NCBI RefSeq assembly: GCF_000016525.1
Contig: NC_009515.1
Location: forward strand, 584,501-648,500
Direction: 5' to 3'
Origin: Methanobrevibacter smithii ATCC 35061
GTDB lineage: Archaea > Methanobacteriota > Methanobacteria > Methanobacteriales > Methanobacteriaceae
DNA length: 64,000 nucleotides
Below, piece by piece: positions 24,087 to 31,931 of this stretch. The stretch's first letter is position 1. Each line of letters opens with the position of its first letter. Position numbers and translations under genes: made by a program. Below the pieces are notes generated by a model that was not told the origin of the DNA, searched no databases, and worked only from the letters and a program-made list of their open reading frames with translations.

Positions 24087-24630
24087 CTATTGGCGAGGCA
24101 TAGCTATAATTTCATGAATATTCAAATCAAAAACATTAGTCATGTTGGCAGGAGTTAAAACAACTGCAGTGTCAACACCCTGTGCACGGCCACCAATAGC
24201 TATGATTTCTTCATCAACAGGAATTAAACCCGCATCAGCAGCCATAATGGAGATTTCACAAGCTACTTTTACCCCATGTGAAAACATACGAAGAGTATCT
24301 GCTATGATATCCGGAGGATTTATACCTCCTAATTTATTAGTGATTCCGCGACCGACCCCACTAAATGCATGAGACCCTATAAAAGTGTCAACACCTTTTT
24401 CTTCAAGTTTGTCAATCATTTCATCGGAGATATCCACTTCATTTGGTCCGCTGAATCCGGCATGATGACTTACATTAATTATTTGTGCATCCCCTTCAAT
24501 AGCATCTGCTAATTTCAAAGCTGATGCGCCTGATGCTGAAGCAATAAGAATATATCTAATCTCATCAGATTCATCCAATCTTTGTTTAACAAGAGAAATT
24601 AATTCATCAGTGTAATTTTCTCCTTCTTTT
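24087..24630 (-). pseudogene. Pyruvate-kinase C-domain-like protein, 3' part, split by an IS
   Basis: The reading frame continues upstream of the first usable start (TTG at 24578) as ENYTDELISLVKQRLDESDE and is interrupted at 24630 by the insertion element. The fragment resembles the stand-alone alpha/beta (C-terminal) domain of pyruvate kinase found in many archaea: ILIASASGASALKLADAIEG, IGSHAFSGVGRG and a final VLTPANMTNVFDL. Its molecular role is unknown. Joining 24622 and below to 26045-26012, with one copy of the 8-bp duplication, restores an unbroken frame of about 190 codons. The truncated 163-codon remainder could in principle still be translated from the internal TTG, but it lacks its promoter and ribosome-binding site. 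Confidence 0.8.
24623..24630. repeat. Target-site duplication, left copy (CTTCTTTT)
   Basis: Identical 8 bases occur at 26012-26019 directly outside the other end of the element. Confidence 0.88.
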
Positions 24631-24659
24631 GAGTCTGTAAAATTTTATAGGCTTATTTG
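24631..24659 (+). repeat. Left terminal inverted repeat of the IS
   Basis: 29 bases, exact reverse complement of 25983-26011. Confidence 0.93.
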
Positions 24660-24783
24660 TTTTTTAATTTTTTACAGTTGAACTTTCATTTTGATGAAAT
24701 TTCATTCTAATTTTTCTTTAATTTTAATATAAATGATTTAAAAATAGTAAAATACTTTAATAAGTGAGGACAAATAATATTTT

Positions 24784-25989
24784 ATGACCAAACAAAACAA
24801 ATCTGCCCTCAATAGTAATATAGACTTCATACAACTTAAACTTTATGATTTTTTTGATGAAAAAATTGATCAAGAAAAAATTATTTCAAAAAGATTGAAT
24901 AAAACACCTAATTTTGAAAATACTAATCATAAACTATTTTTAGATGAAAATAATACTTTTAAATATGATAATCCCATTTGTCCAGTTTGTGGAAGCCACA
25001 AAATAATCAAAAAAGGCACAATAAAGAAAAACAAACAAAATACTAATGGAAAAACAACAGAATTCAAAGAACAGCAATATCAATGCAAAAAATGTGGAAA
25101 AAAATTCGGAATATACAATAATCCATTAATTGGTGAAAATAAACAATTTTTACAAGAAATAATGGATAAAATTCCAGGAATAATGAAAATAGGGTACCAA
25201 TCACTTCGTAAAATAAGTAAATACTTTGAAATATTCCTTGGAATCAGAATATCTCATCAAACAATCAAGAACTGGTCTGACAAAAATCACGAAGAAAGCA
25301 TCAGCAATGAAAAATTTGAATATTCTGGCTATTATTTATATGATGAGCAATTTTTAAGACTTAATGGAACTAGACACTACAGATTAACTTTATTTGATGC
25401 AATACTCAATATTCCAGTCACAGAACGAATAGTACGTCGCAGAATACCAAAAAACACGAAAAAATTTATCTTAGAATCAACAGAAAATAAACCATTCATT
25501 TGCCTAACAACCGATTTATTCCCAATGTATCGTAATGTAGCAGATGAAATAGAAGTAAAACATCAATTGTGCATATTTCATCTGTTTCAAACAATAAACC
25601 ATAAATTAAAAGTATATTGTAGAAGAAACAAGATTAATGGAAAACAAAGAGACCATATTTACGAAAATGCACAAGAATTAAAAAACTGTTTCAGACAAAA
25701 CTCAAAAAAAGAAGCAATAGAACAATTTAAACAATATTTACAAAAATATACGGCCATACCAGTTGTTTTAAAAGATTTCATAAGAAAACATATCATAAAT
25801 CACTTCCACAGATACGTAGAATATCTTGATGATGAAAATATAGAAAAAACATCAAATAAAGTCGAAAATTACTACAGACAAACCAATCCTGAAAAAATAA
25901 AGAAAATATACAAAACCAAAAATGGAATCCTGACATTTTTAGACTATCAAATGCAAAATTGGACTGAAAAACACATTAAAATCAAATAA
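24784..25989 (+). CDS. ISM1-type DDE transposase (401 aa)
   Basis: Cuts and rejoins the element ends. An N-terminal zinc ribbon (Cys66, Cys69, Cys101, Cys104) and a helix-turn-helix (about 137-165) should bind the inverted repeats. The catalytic triad is readable as Asp187 in LYDEQF, Asp244 in LTTDLFP, and Glu361 in NKVENYYRQTN, with the usual spacing of the ISNCY/IS6-like DDE fold. The gene fills the element; its last codons lie within the right inverted repeat (stop 25987-25989). It has no frameshift and appears functional. It is very rich in A and in AAA/AAT codons. Confidence 0.92.
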   Translation: MTKQNKSALNSNIDFIQLKLYDFFDEKIDQEKIISKRLNKTPNFENTNHKLFLDENNTFKYDNPICPVCGSHKIIKKGTIKKNKQNTNGKTTEFKEQQYQCKKCGKKFGIYNNPLIGENKQFLQEIMDKIPGIMKIGYQSLRKISKYFEIFLGIRISHQTIKNWSDKNHEESISNEKFEYSGYYLYDEQFLRLNGTRHYRLTLFDAILNIPVTERIVRRRIPKNTKKFILESTENKPFICLTTDLFPMYRNVADEIEVKHQLCIFHLFQTINHKLKVYCRRNKINGKQRDHIYENAQELKNCFRQNSKKEAIEQFKQYLQKYTAIPVVLKDFIRKHIINHFHRYVEYLDDENIEKTSNKVENYYRQTNPEKIKKIYKTKNGILTFLDYQMQNWTEKHIKIK

Positions 25990-26011
25990 GCCTATAAAAT
26001 TTTACAGACTC
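25983..26011 (-). repeat. Right terminal inverted repeat of the IS
   Basis: 29 bases, exact reverse complement of 24631-24659; contains the transposase stop codon. Confidence 0.93.
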
Positions 26012-26045
26012 CTTCTTTTTCAAAATATGTTATAGATTTTTCCAT
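26012..26045 (-). pseudogene. 5' stub of the IS-split pyruvate-kinase C-domain gene
   Basis: ATG at 26043-26045 with GGTGAT before it encodes MEKSITYFEKEG and then runs into the element, where TAG at 25992-25994 ends a 17-residue peptide. Bases 26012-26019 are the right copy of the 8-bp duplication. The frame agrees with that of the 3' part on the other side of the element. Confidence 0.85.
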
Positions 26046-26109
26046 TGAAATCACCTTAAATAATAATAAATACAATATATTATTTATATTAAATAGTTGA
26101 AGGAATTTT

Positions 26110-26967
26110 ATGAGTAAGAATTTGGAAAATATTAAACACATAACTAATGGAGACTACATTGTAATACCAATTGAAACCGGATATATTAAACCTAATGAAA
26201 ATTTAAATTCAATCATAAATCCTGCAAAAGAGATTATGGAAGACGGAGATTATTTGGTAATAGCTGAAACACCGGTTTCCGTTTCACAGGGCAGATTAGT
26301 TGATGAATCCAACTACAGCCCATCACTTAAAGCCAAATTTCTTACAACAGTCTGGAGCAAATACCTTTGGGGATATGTCTTCGGACCCATTTTAGGAATT
26401 AAAAAAAGAACCATTAAAAACCTGCGAAGACTTCCCAAGGAAACTTATGCTCATAAAGAGGTAGTGCTGCAATTATACGGTTTGAAACATGCACTAAAAC
26501 CTGCATCAGAAGCCGGAATTGATTTAAGTAATGCTCCGGGAACTTGTGTGTCTTTACTTCCTGAAAATCCCCAAAAAGTAGCCAAACAGCTGAAAGCTGA
26601 AATAGGCAAAAATGTTTGTGTGATGATTATCGACACTGATGCAACATATAAAAAGAATGGAAAATATTTTACCGGACTGCCAATAGCTATTGACGGTATT
26701 GAAGCCAATAAAGGCGTAATCGGATATGTCAAAGGACAGTTAGGAGAAAATATGGGATCAACACCATTGGGTTGCAGTGAGAATATCAGTGTTGAAGAAG
26801 GTTTGAAAATAGCCAATATTGCTGAAGACTATCAAAAATCATTAGCTACTGAAATGTCAACAATACACAGTGTCAAATCTGTTTTGGGAACTGATGAAAG
26901 CAGTGTAACTATAGAAGCTCTTGATTCAATAACTCATACACCTGCTGTAATTATAAGAAAGAAATAA
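26110..26967 (+). CDS. CofE-like F420-0:gamma-glutamyl ligase family protein
   Basis: 285 residues related to the ligase that adds glutamate to coenzyme F420-0. The opening VIPIETGYIKPNENL, the MIIDTDATYK segment (compare the Asp-Ser/Thr metal site of CofE) and GVIGYVKGQLGENMG fit the fold, but the middle (about 75-110, KYLWGYVFGPILGIKKR) is longer and basic/hydrophobic. It is therefore either the F420 ligase itself or a paralog acting on another cofactor or peptide. GAAGGA precedes the ATG. It starts 64 bp from the split gene and points away from it; the two probably shared a divergent promoter region. Confidence 0.7.
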   Translation: MSKNLENIKHITNGDYIVIPIETGYIKPNENLNSIINPAKEIMEDGDYLVIAETPVSVSQGRLVDESNYSPSLKAKFLTTVWSKYLWGYVFGPILGIKKRTIKNLRRLPKETYAHKEVVLQLYGLKHALKPASEAGIDLSNAPGTCVSLLPENPQKVAKQLKAEIGKNVCVMIIDTDATYKKNGKYFTGLPIAIDGIEANKGVIGYVKGQLGENMGSTPLGCSENISVEEGLKIANIAEDYQKSLATEMSTIHSVKSVLGTDESSVTIEALDSITHTPAVIIRKK

Positions 26968-27052
26968 TATTTATAGTAGAAAATACATAATTAAATCATT
27001 GATTATTATATTATTATTTTTTTAAAATCAAAGCATTTTTAGGAGAAATTAA

Positions 27053-27574
27053 ATGATAGACGATCCCTTAGTAAAATCCTTATTAACCAATGTTGTGGAA
27101 GATGAAAGCAATTTACCTATTGTTCAGGCATTAATTGATGGTGTTGAAACAGATGAGGCAATTGCTGAAAAAACTGAAATTAAATTAAACATCGTTAGAA
27201 AAATCCTTTACAAACTTTATGATATGGGATTGGCTACCTACAAAAGAAGTAAAGACCCGGAAACACAATGGTTTACTTATTCCTGGAAATTTGAAGAACA
27301 GGAAGTGATTAATCATATTAAAAGCGATTCAGAAGAATATCTAAAAATGCTTAATAAGGAACTGGAAAAAGAAGAAGATACAATGTATTTTGTATGTCCT
27401 CAAGGACACATCAGACTTGATTTTGAAACTGCTACAGAATATGATTTCATTTGCCCGGAATGTGGTGAAGAATTAGAATTCTTTGATAATACTAATCTAA
27501 TTAAACAGATAAAAGATGATATTAAAACTGTTGAAAGCAACTACAAATCTTTCACCAAAAAGGTTGATGCTTAA
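27053..27574 (+). CDS. tfe: Transcription initiation factor TFE (alpha)
   Basis: 173 residues: an N-terminal winged-helix (about 1-95) that contacts the RNA polymerase clamp and TBP, followed by a helical linker and a C-terminal zinc ribbon with CPQGH and CPECG (about 115-145). It helps open promoters and stabilises the open complex. AGGAG sits eight bases before the ATG. First gene of a tight three-gene unit with the HD protein and the ArcS-like gene. Confidence 0.95.
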   Translation: MIDDPLVKSLLTNVVEDESNLPIVQALIDGVETDEAIAEKTEIKLNIVRKILYKLYDMGLATYKRSKDPETQWFTYSWKFEEQEVINHIKSDSEEYLKMLNKELEKEEDTMYFVCPQGHIRLDFETATEYDFICPECGEELEFFDNTNLIKQIKDDIKTVESNYKSFTKKVDA

Positions 27575-27580
27575 GATAAC

Positions 27581-28075
27581 ATGGAATTGAAAATTTTAAA
27601 ACAAGAAGAAACACCTGAAAATGTAATTGAACATTCAAAAGCAGTCTGTAAAAAAGCCATGAAAATAGCGGATAATTTTAAAGATGCCGATAAAGATCTT
27701 ATTAAAAAGGGAGCATTATTGCATGATATTGGCAGATCCAAAACTCATGGCATAACCCATGCTGTTGAAGGGGCCAAAATAGTTAGAGAATACGGTTATC
27801 CTGAAGAGGTTCAAAATATTGTAGAAAGACATATCGGAGCAGGCCTTAGTGAAGATGAAGCTATTAAGCTTGGCCTTCCTAAAAAATCTTACATTCCACA
27901 AACAATTGAAGAAAAAATAGTTGCACATGCAGACAATCTAATTAGCGGAACCAAAGAAGTGGACGTTGATTTTGATATTGCCAAATGGAAAAGAAAAATA
28001 GATGAACCTGAAGAAGATATTAAACGATTAATTGAACTAGATAACGAATTAATAAAAGCATTTGAGGATGAATAA
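27581..28075 (+). CDS. HD-domain phosphohydrolase-like protein
   Basis: 164 residues of the archaeal HDIG/TIGR00295 type. Metal ligands are visible: His18 in EHSKAV, the HD pair in LLHDIGRSKTHGITHA, His near 87 (ERHIGAG) and the late AHADNL Asp. Likely a metal-dependent hydrolase of a phosphorylated or nucleotide substrate, not identified. Starts six bases after tfe and ends two bases before the ArcS-like ATG, so cotranscribed. Confidence 0.88.
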   Translation: MELKILKQEETPENVIEHSKAVCKKAMKIADNFKDADKDLIKKGALLHDIGRSKTHGITHAVEGAKIVREYGYPEEVQNIVERHIGAGLSEDEAIKLGLPKKSYIPQTIEEKIVAHADNLISGTKEVDVDFDIAKWKRKIDEPEEDIKRLIELDNELIKAFEDE

Positions 28076-28077
28076 AT

Positions 28078-28992
28078 ATGAAAGTAATTTGTTCAAGTGA
28101 AGAGTCATTATACCGTCCGGAAGCTGTAAGATGGCGTCAAAGAATGGAGTTAATGAAACCTCTGGGAGATACCGTTGTTTTATTGCCCTGCAGTATGAAA
28201 AAACCATATTCAAATTCCAAGTCTCATCAAAAATTTAGAAAAGTAAGCAGATCATTTCAAGAACTCATAATAACATCACCTTTCGGAATCTGTCCAAGAG
28301 AATTAGAAAATACTTTTCCAATCCAGTCATATGATGTTGCAGTAACAGGTTCATGGTCTCAGGATGAAATAGATGAGTCAGGAAAGCTACTTGAGAAATA
28401 TGTCAAAGGCAAAAATGTCATAGCTAATGTGCATGGAGGCTATGAAGAAGTCTGCAGACAATATCTTGACGAATGTACATATACATGTAAAGACGGACGT
28501 CCAACATCCCCAGATTCCATTTATAATTTAAGAATGGAACTTAAAGAACATAAAAGGAATAATAGACGAGATAAAGTTTTAAATGAACTTAAATCAATAG
28601 CTACTTACCAATTTGGAAAAGAGGGAAGCAAACTTATTCCAGAGGATGTTAAGACAAAAGGAAGATATCACAGAAAAATCATCAGCAATGGAAAACAACT
28701 TGCTTTATTAAATCAGGACACCGGATTATACAGACTTAATTTAGCAGGTGGAGAAATATTAAAAGATTTGAATATTAATGTTGTTAACATTGACTTTAAT
28801 TTAGAAACAAATACTGTCTTTGCTCCGGGAATTAGAAAAGCAGATCATAACATCATACCTAATGATGAAGTAGTTGTTGTTAAAGATGATGAAGTCGTAG
28901 GTGTCGGAAAGGCAATATTAACCGGCCGTGAAATGGAACAGTGCACAAACGGTATCGGTGTCAAAATAAAACATAGAGTGAAAAACAACTAA
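28078..28992 (+). CDS. arcS: Short archaeosine synthase (ArcS)-like protein with PUA domain
   Basis: 304 residues. The PCSMKKPYSNSKSH segment (about 39-52) is the diagnostic motif of ArcS/TgtA2, which modifies preQ0 at G15 of tRNA toward archaeosine. A C-terminal PUA-like RNA-binding domain follows (about 225-300, FAPGIRKADHNIIPNDEVVVV). The N-terminal TGT-like half of long ArcS proteins is missing, so this is a compact form that may need a partner. GAGGATGAA overlaps the end of the HD gene and precedes the ATG. Last gene of the tfe unit; the 204 bp after it contain only AT-rich sequence. Confidence 0.82.
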   Translation: MKVICSSEESLYRPEAVRWRQRMELMKPLGDTVVLLPCSMKKPYSNSKSHQKFRKVSRSFQELIITSPFGICPRELENTFPIQSYDVAVTGSWSQDEIDESGKLLEKYVKGKNVIANVHGGYEEVCRQYLDECTYTCKDGRPTSPDSIYNLRMELKEHKRNNRRDKVLNELKSIATYQFGKEGSKLIPEDVKTKGRYHRKIISNGKQLALLNQDTGLYRLNLAGGEILKDLNINVVNIDFNLETNTVFAPGIRKADHNIIPNDEVVVVKDDEVVGVGKAILTGREMEQCTNGIGVKIKHRVKNN

Positions 28993-29196
28993 AAACTCTT
29001 ATTTTTTAAAAATTTAAATTAAAAAGTCTTTTAAAATTGAAAATGTATTATAAAATTTAGGCATATCAAAATATAGTTATTAAATGCTTAAATTTCCTTA
29101 TTTTATTATTAAACAAGCCATAAATCCAAATAACTACTTATAAATATAACAAAACCAAATACTATTAACAAGTTTAAAAATTAGGAGAAAAAAGAT

Positions 29197-29481
29197 ATGT
29201 CAGAAGATTTAGTAAATGATATTAAAAATGCTGTTTCAGTAATTAATGACCCACACATGGGTGTAAGTATTGTAGAAATGGGTATTGTACAAGACATTAT
29301 CGTCAATAATGATGAAGCAAAATTAATTATCAAACCAACAAACCCTGGTTGTATGAGTATTGTCCGTATTGCTGCTGATGCAAAAACTGCAGCTGAAAAT
29401 GTAGATGGCATCAACAAAGTTGAAATTCAAGTTGAAGGCCATGCTATGGCAGACTCAATTAATGAAATGTTAAACAAATAA
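29197..29481 (+). CDS. DUF59/MIP18-family Fe-S assembly-type protein
   Basis: 94 residues. The MIP18/PaaD fold is recognisable from INDPHMGVSIVEMGIVQDI and NPGCMSIVRIAAD, where the family usually shows a TxxxCP turn. Members assist Fe-S cluster maturation, often beside Mrp/NBP35 ATPases; none is adjacent here. AGGAG precedes the ATG. Confidence 0.82.
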   Translation: MSEDLVNDIKNAVSVINDPHMGVSIVEMGIVQDIIVNNDEAKLIIKPTNPGCMSIVRIAADAKTAAENVDGINKVEIQVEGHAMADSINEMLNK

Positions 29482-29501
29482 TCAGTGAAAAAACTAGAAT
29501 A

Positions 29502-29520
29502 ACCGAAAAGGTTATATATA
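29502..29520 (+). promoter_or_regulatory. Promoter of tRNA-Ile (BRE + TATA)
   Basis: ACCGAAAAGGTTATATATA, a textbook archaeal BRE/TATA, followed by GTAAC. Initiation about 25 bases later (near 29542) leaves a roughly 30-nt 5' leader before the mature tRNA. A nearly identical element precedes cdc48. Confidence 0.85.
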
Positions 29521-29571
29521 GTAACAATCATAAGTATAAGTGTTGCTTGTATCATAGCGACACATTATCAT

Positions 29572-29646
29572 AGGCTAGTGGCACAGCTTGGTTAGCGCGC
29601 TCGGCTGATAACCGGGAGGTCATGGGTTCGAATCCCATCTAGCCTA
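29572..29646 (+). tRNA. tRNA-Ile (GAT)
   Basis: Cloverleaf: acceptor AGGCTAG/CTAGCCT, anticodon arm CTCGG-CTGATAA-CCGGG with anticodon GAT at 29607-29609, T arm ATGGG-TTCGAAT-CCCAT, discriminator A. The D stem GCAC/GCGC has one A-C mismatch. CCA is not encoded; no intron. Confidence 0.96.
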
Positions 29647-29749
29647 CTTTAAAACTAATTTTACCAACTAACTTTTACCTATAATTTAAAATACTAATTT
29701 TTATATACTAATTCTAACTAAAAATTACATTAATGTACAAAAAGTTGGA

Positions 29750-30265
29750 ATGATGATTAAAATGTGGGAAAAGATTAACGAAAAATTCAAAAAATATCCG
29801 GCACGTATGAAAGTAGCCGAAAAAATGATTGAATTAGGACTGTCTCTGAACAATGACGGGAAAATATATTGCGGCAATCTTAAAATAAGTGACAAAGCAT
29901 TAGCTATTGCTGCAGATGTTGACAGACGAGCTATTAAATCAACAATTGAAATAATTCAAAATGATGAAGATCTATTTAATATTTTCAGCAATGTTTTGCC
30001 TGCTGGAACTCTTTTGAAAAACATAGCTAAAAATTTAAATCTTGGAGTTATTGAAATAGAAGTCGGATCCCAAAATGAAGGAATACTGGCTGCAATTACA
30101 AAAATAATTTCAAAAAAAGGTATAAACATAAGACAGGCTTATGCTGAAGATAACGAACTTGAAGAAAATCCAATTCTCACAGTAATTACCGAAAATCCAA
30201 TAGATAATGATTTAATAAGTGAATTTTTAAAAATAAAAGGAGTAAATAGAGTATCAATTTACTGA
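29750..30265 (+). CDS. Predicted ACT-domain regulator of amino acid metabolism
   Basis: 171 residues matching the archaeal COG2150-type family: an N-terminal HTH-like region (about 5-75, with [20 protein letters not shown]) and a C-terminal ACT-like ligand-binding domain (about 95-170, [24 protein letters not shown]). Likely senses an amino acid; target unknown. Three ATGs are possible at the start (29750, 29753, 29762); TTGGA upstream suits the last best. The 3' end overlaps hypC by seven bases, tail to tail. Confidence 0.78.
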   Translation: MMIKMWEKINEKFKKYPARMKVAEKMIELGLSLNNDGKIYCGNLKISDKALAIAADVDRRAIKSTIEIIQNDEDLFNIFSNVLPAGTLLKNIAKNLNLGVIEIEVGSQNEGILAAITKIISKKGINIRQAYAEDNELEENPILTVITENPIDNDLISEFLKIKGVNRVSIY

Positions 30266-30534
30266 TTCAAATCAGCCATTCTGGCTTTTTCCATTTCTCT
30301 ATCTTCTTCTTCAAGAACTTCTAAAAGTTCTTCCCAAGCTTCTAAAGATTCTTTAGCAGCTTCTTCAGATAGTTTTTCTATTGCATAACCGGCATGAATA
30401 AGAACATAATCACCAATCTCAACATCAGGCAAGAGATTAATTTTTGCTTCCTGTCTTACTCCTCCGAAATCTGCAAATAAACTTTCTTTTTCTCTGTTGA
30501 TTTCAACAACCTTAGCAGGTGCTGCAATACACAT
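30259..30534 (-). CDS. hypC: Hydrogenase maturation chaperone HypC
   Basis: 91 residues starting [12 protein letters not shown], with the essential Cys2 and the [14 protein letters not shown] segment of the HypC OB-fold. It carries the Fe(CN)2CO unit with HypD to [NiFe] hydrogenases, which the cell needs for H2 use. The C-terminal tail is Glu-rich. AGAGGGAG precedes the ATG. No other hyp gene is adjacent. Confidence 0.94.
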   Translation of the reverse strand: MCIAAPAKVVEINREKESLFADFGGVRQEAKINLLPDVEIGDYVLIHAGYAIEKLSEEAAKESLEAWEELLEVLEEEDREMEKARMADLNQ

Positions 30535-30627
30535 AGTTTTTCTCCCTCTTGTAAAATTAATTCAAAAATATAATATATTATCTATAATAAATTAAACCTA
30601 TATATAATTATCTATGAGGTTGTATAA

Positions 30628-31929
30628 ATGAAAAATATTGTTATCGGATCAGGACCTGCAGGGAGATTAGGGTCTTTGGAACTTGGAAAATTAGGCAAAG
30701 AAGTTACTTTAATTGAAAAAAACCATATAGCTGGAACCTGCCTAAATGAAGGCTGTATGGTTATATGTGCATTAACTGACATTACCAAATTCATTGAAAA
30801 CAATAATAAGTTTAATAGCTATGGATTCATTAAAAGTCAGCTCGATATTTCATATGAAAAAATAGTGGAAAAAATCACCGAAACTCAAAAAATGCTCAGA
30901 AAAATAAACGAAGAAGAAAACAAAGGTGCTGGAAACAATATAGTTTATGGTGAAGCTGAAATAAACGGCAGTCAAGTTGAAGTAAATGGAGAGTCCTTTG
31001 ACTGGGACAATTTATTAATAGCTACTGGTGCACGTCCTTTTATTCCGGATATTCCCGGCAGCCAATACGGTTTAACCAATAGGGATATTTTGAAAATAGA
31101 TAAAGTTCCTGAAAAATTGAATATTGTCGGCGGAGGAATCATAGCTGTTGAAGTAGCCAATATTTACTCAACTCTTGGAAGTGAAGTCAACATAATAGCC
31201 AGATCAAAAGCACTGAAAGAAATCGACAGCGACATTAAAGATTACATTTTTAAAAATCTCCTTTCTGAAATAAATATTCTAGAAGAAACTGATGTTGTTG
31301 AATGCAAGAAAAACAAAGTAATTACCAATAAAAATGAAGAATTGGAAGGAGTTCCTTTTTTTGCAACAGGAAGAGTAGCAAATTCAGAAATAGTCAGGGA
31401 TATTGTTGAGTTAAATCCTGACAATACCATCAAAGTTAATGAAATGATGGAAACAACCAAAGAACACGTATATGCAGCAGGTGATGTTACTGGAGGATAT
31501 CAGTTGACACCAGTAGCTAGAATGGAGGGCATAACAGCTGCAAGGAATATGGCCAACTACCCAAATAAAGTTGTTTACCATGCAATTCCTCAAACATTAA
31601 GTTTGAACACAGAAGTAAGTTTTGTTGAAGATGAAAAAAATAACTGTTCCGAAGAGGATAAAGTTGATATTGGAATTCCTGGAATAGCAGGACCTGGAGC
31701 ATTCTGGAAAATATTAAGCGGAGATACAGGTTATACAAAAATATCCTTTGATAAAAAACAAAACAAAATTAAAAAAATAAACTCCATCTCACCGTCTTCA
31801 GTTAGTGATATTGCATATTTATCATATTTAATGCGAATAAACTCCCCATTGGATGAATATGGAGACTTTTTAGAAATACATCCTTCAACAGATGCAAATT
31901 ATAAAATTATAAAAAGTATGTGGTTGTAA
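30628..31929 (+). CDS. Dihydrolipoamide-dehydrogenase-like FAD/NAD(P) disulfide oxidoreductase
   Basis: 433 residues. FAD site IGSGPAGRLGSLELGKLG at the N-terminus, redox-active pair in GTCLNEGCM (about 37-45), NAD(P) site VGGGIIAVEVANIY (about 168), second FAD motif AAGDVTGGYQL (about 283), and a C-terminal HPSTDA resembling the His-Pro catalytic motif of the dimer domain. The surroundings of the disulfide (CMVICALTD) differ from classic lipoamide dehydrogenase (CIPSK). No 2-oxoacid dehydrogenase or lipoylation gene is near, so the substrate is probably another disulfide or thiol. TATATATA at 30599-30606 lies 25 bases before the ATG although GAGGT is also present. Confidence 0.82.
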   Translation: MKNIVIGSGPAGRLGSLELGKLGKEVTLIEKNHIAGTCLNEGCMVICALTDITKFIENNNKFNSYGFIKSQLDISYEKIVEKITETQKMLRKINEEENKGAGNNIVYGEAEINGSQVEVNGESFDWDNLLIATGARPFIPDIPGSQYGLTNRDILKIDKVPEKLNIVGGGIIAVEVANIYSTLGSEVNIIARSKALKEIDSDIKDYIFKNLLSEINILEETDVVECKKNKVITNKNEELEGVPFFATGRVANSEIVRDIVELNPDNTIKVNEMMETTKEHVYAAGDVTGGYQLTPVARMEGITAARNMANYPNKVVYHAIPQTLSLNTEVSFVEDEKNNCSEEDKVDIGIPGIAGPGAFWKILSGDTGYTKISFDKKQNKIKKINSISPSSVSDIAYLSYLMRINSPLDEYGDFLEIHPSTDANYKIIKSMWL

Positions 31930-31931
31930 AT

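Larger units (their letters stand above)
24631..26011 (+). mobile_element. ISM1-like insertion sequence, 1381 bp
   Basis: Complete element: perfect 29-bp terminal inverted repeats (24631-24659 and 25983-26011, beginning GAGTCTGTAAAATTTTATAG), one transposase gene, and an 8-bp direct duplication of the target. Removing the element and one duplication copy restores the host reading frame. The size, repeat length and duplication length agree with my recollection of ISM1 described from M. smithii. Intact ends and an intact transposase suggest a recent insertion. Confidence 0.93.

Noticed and set aside
29146-29196. Possible extra gene between arcS and the DUF59 gene
   Set aside because: Only AT-rich leader sequence with the DUF59 ribosome-binding site; no coding signal.
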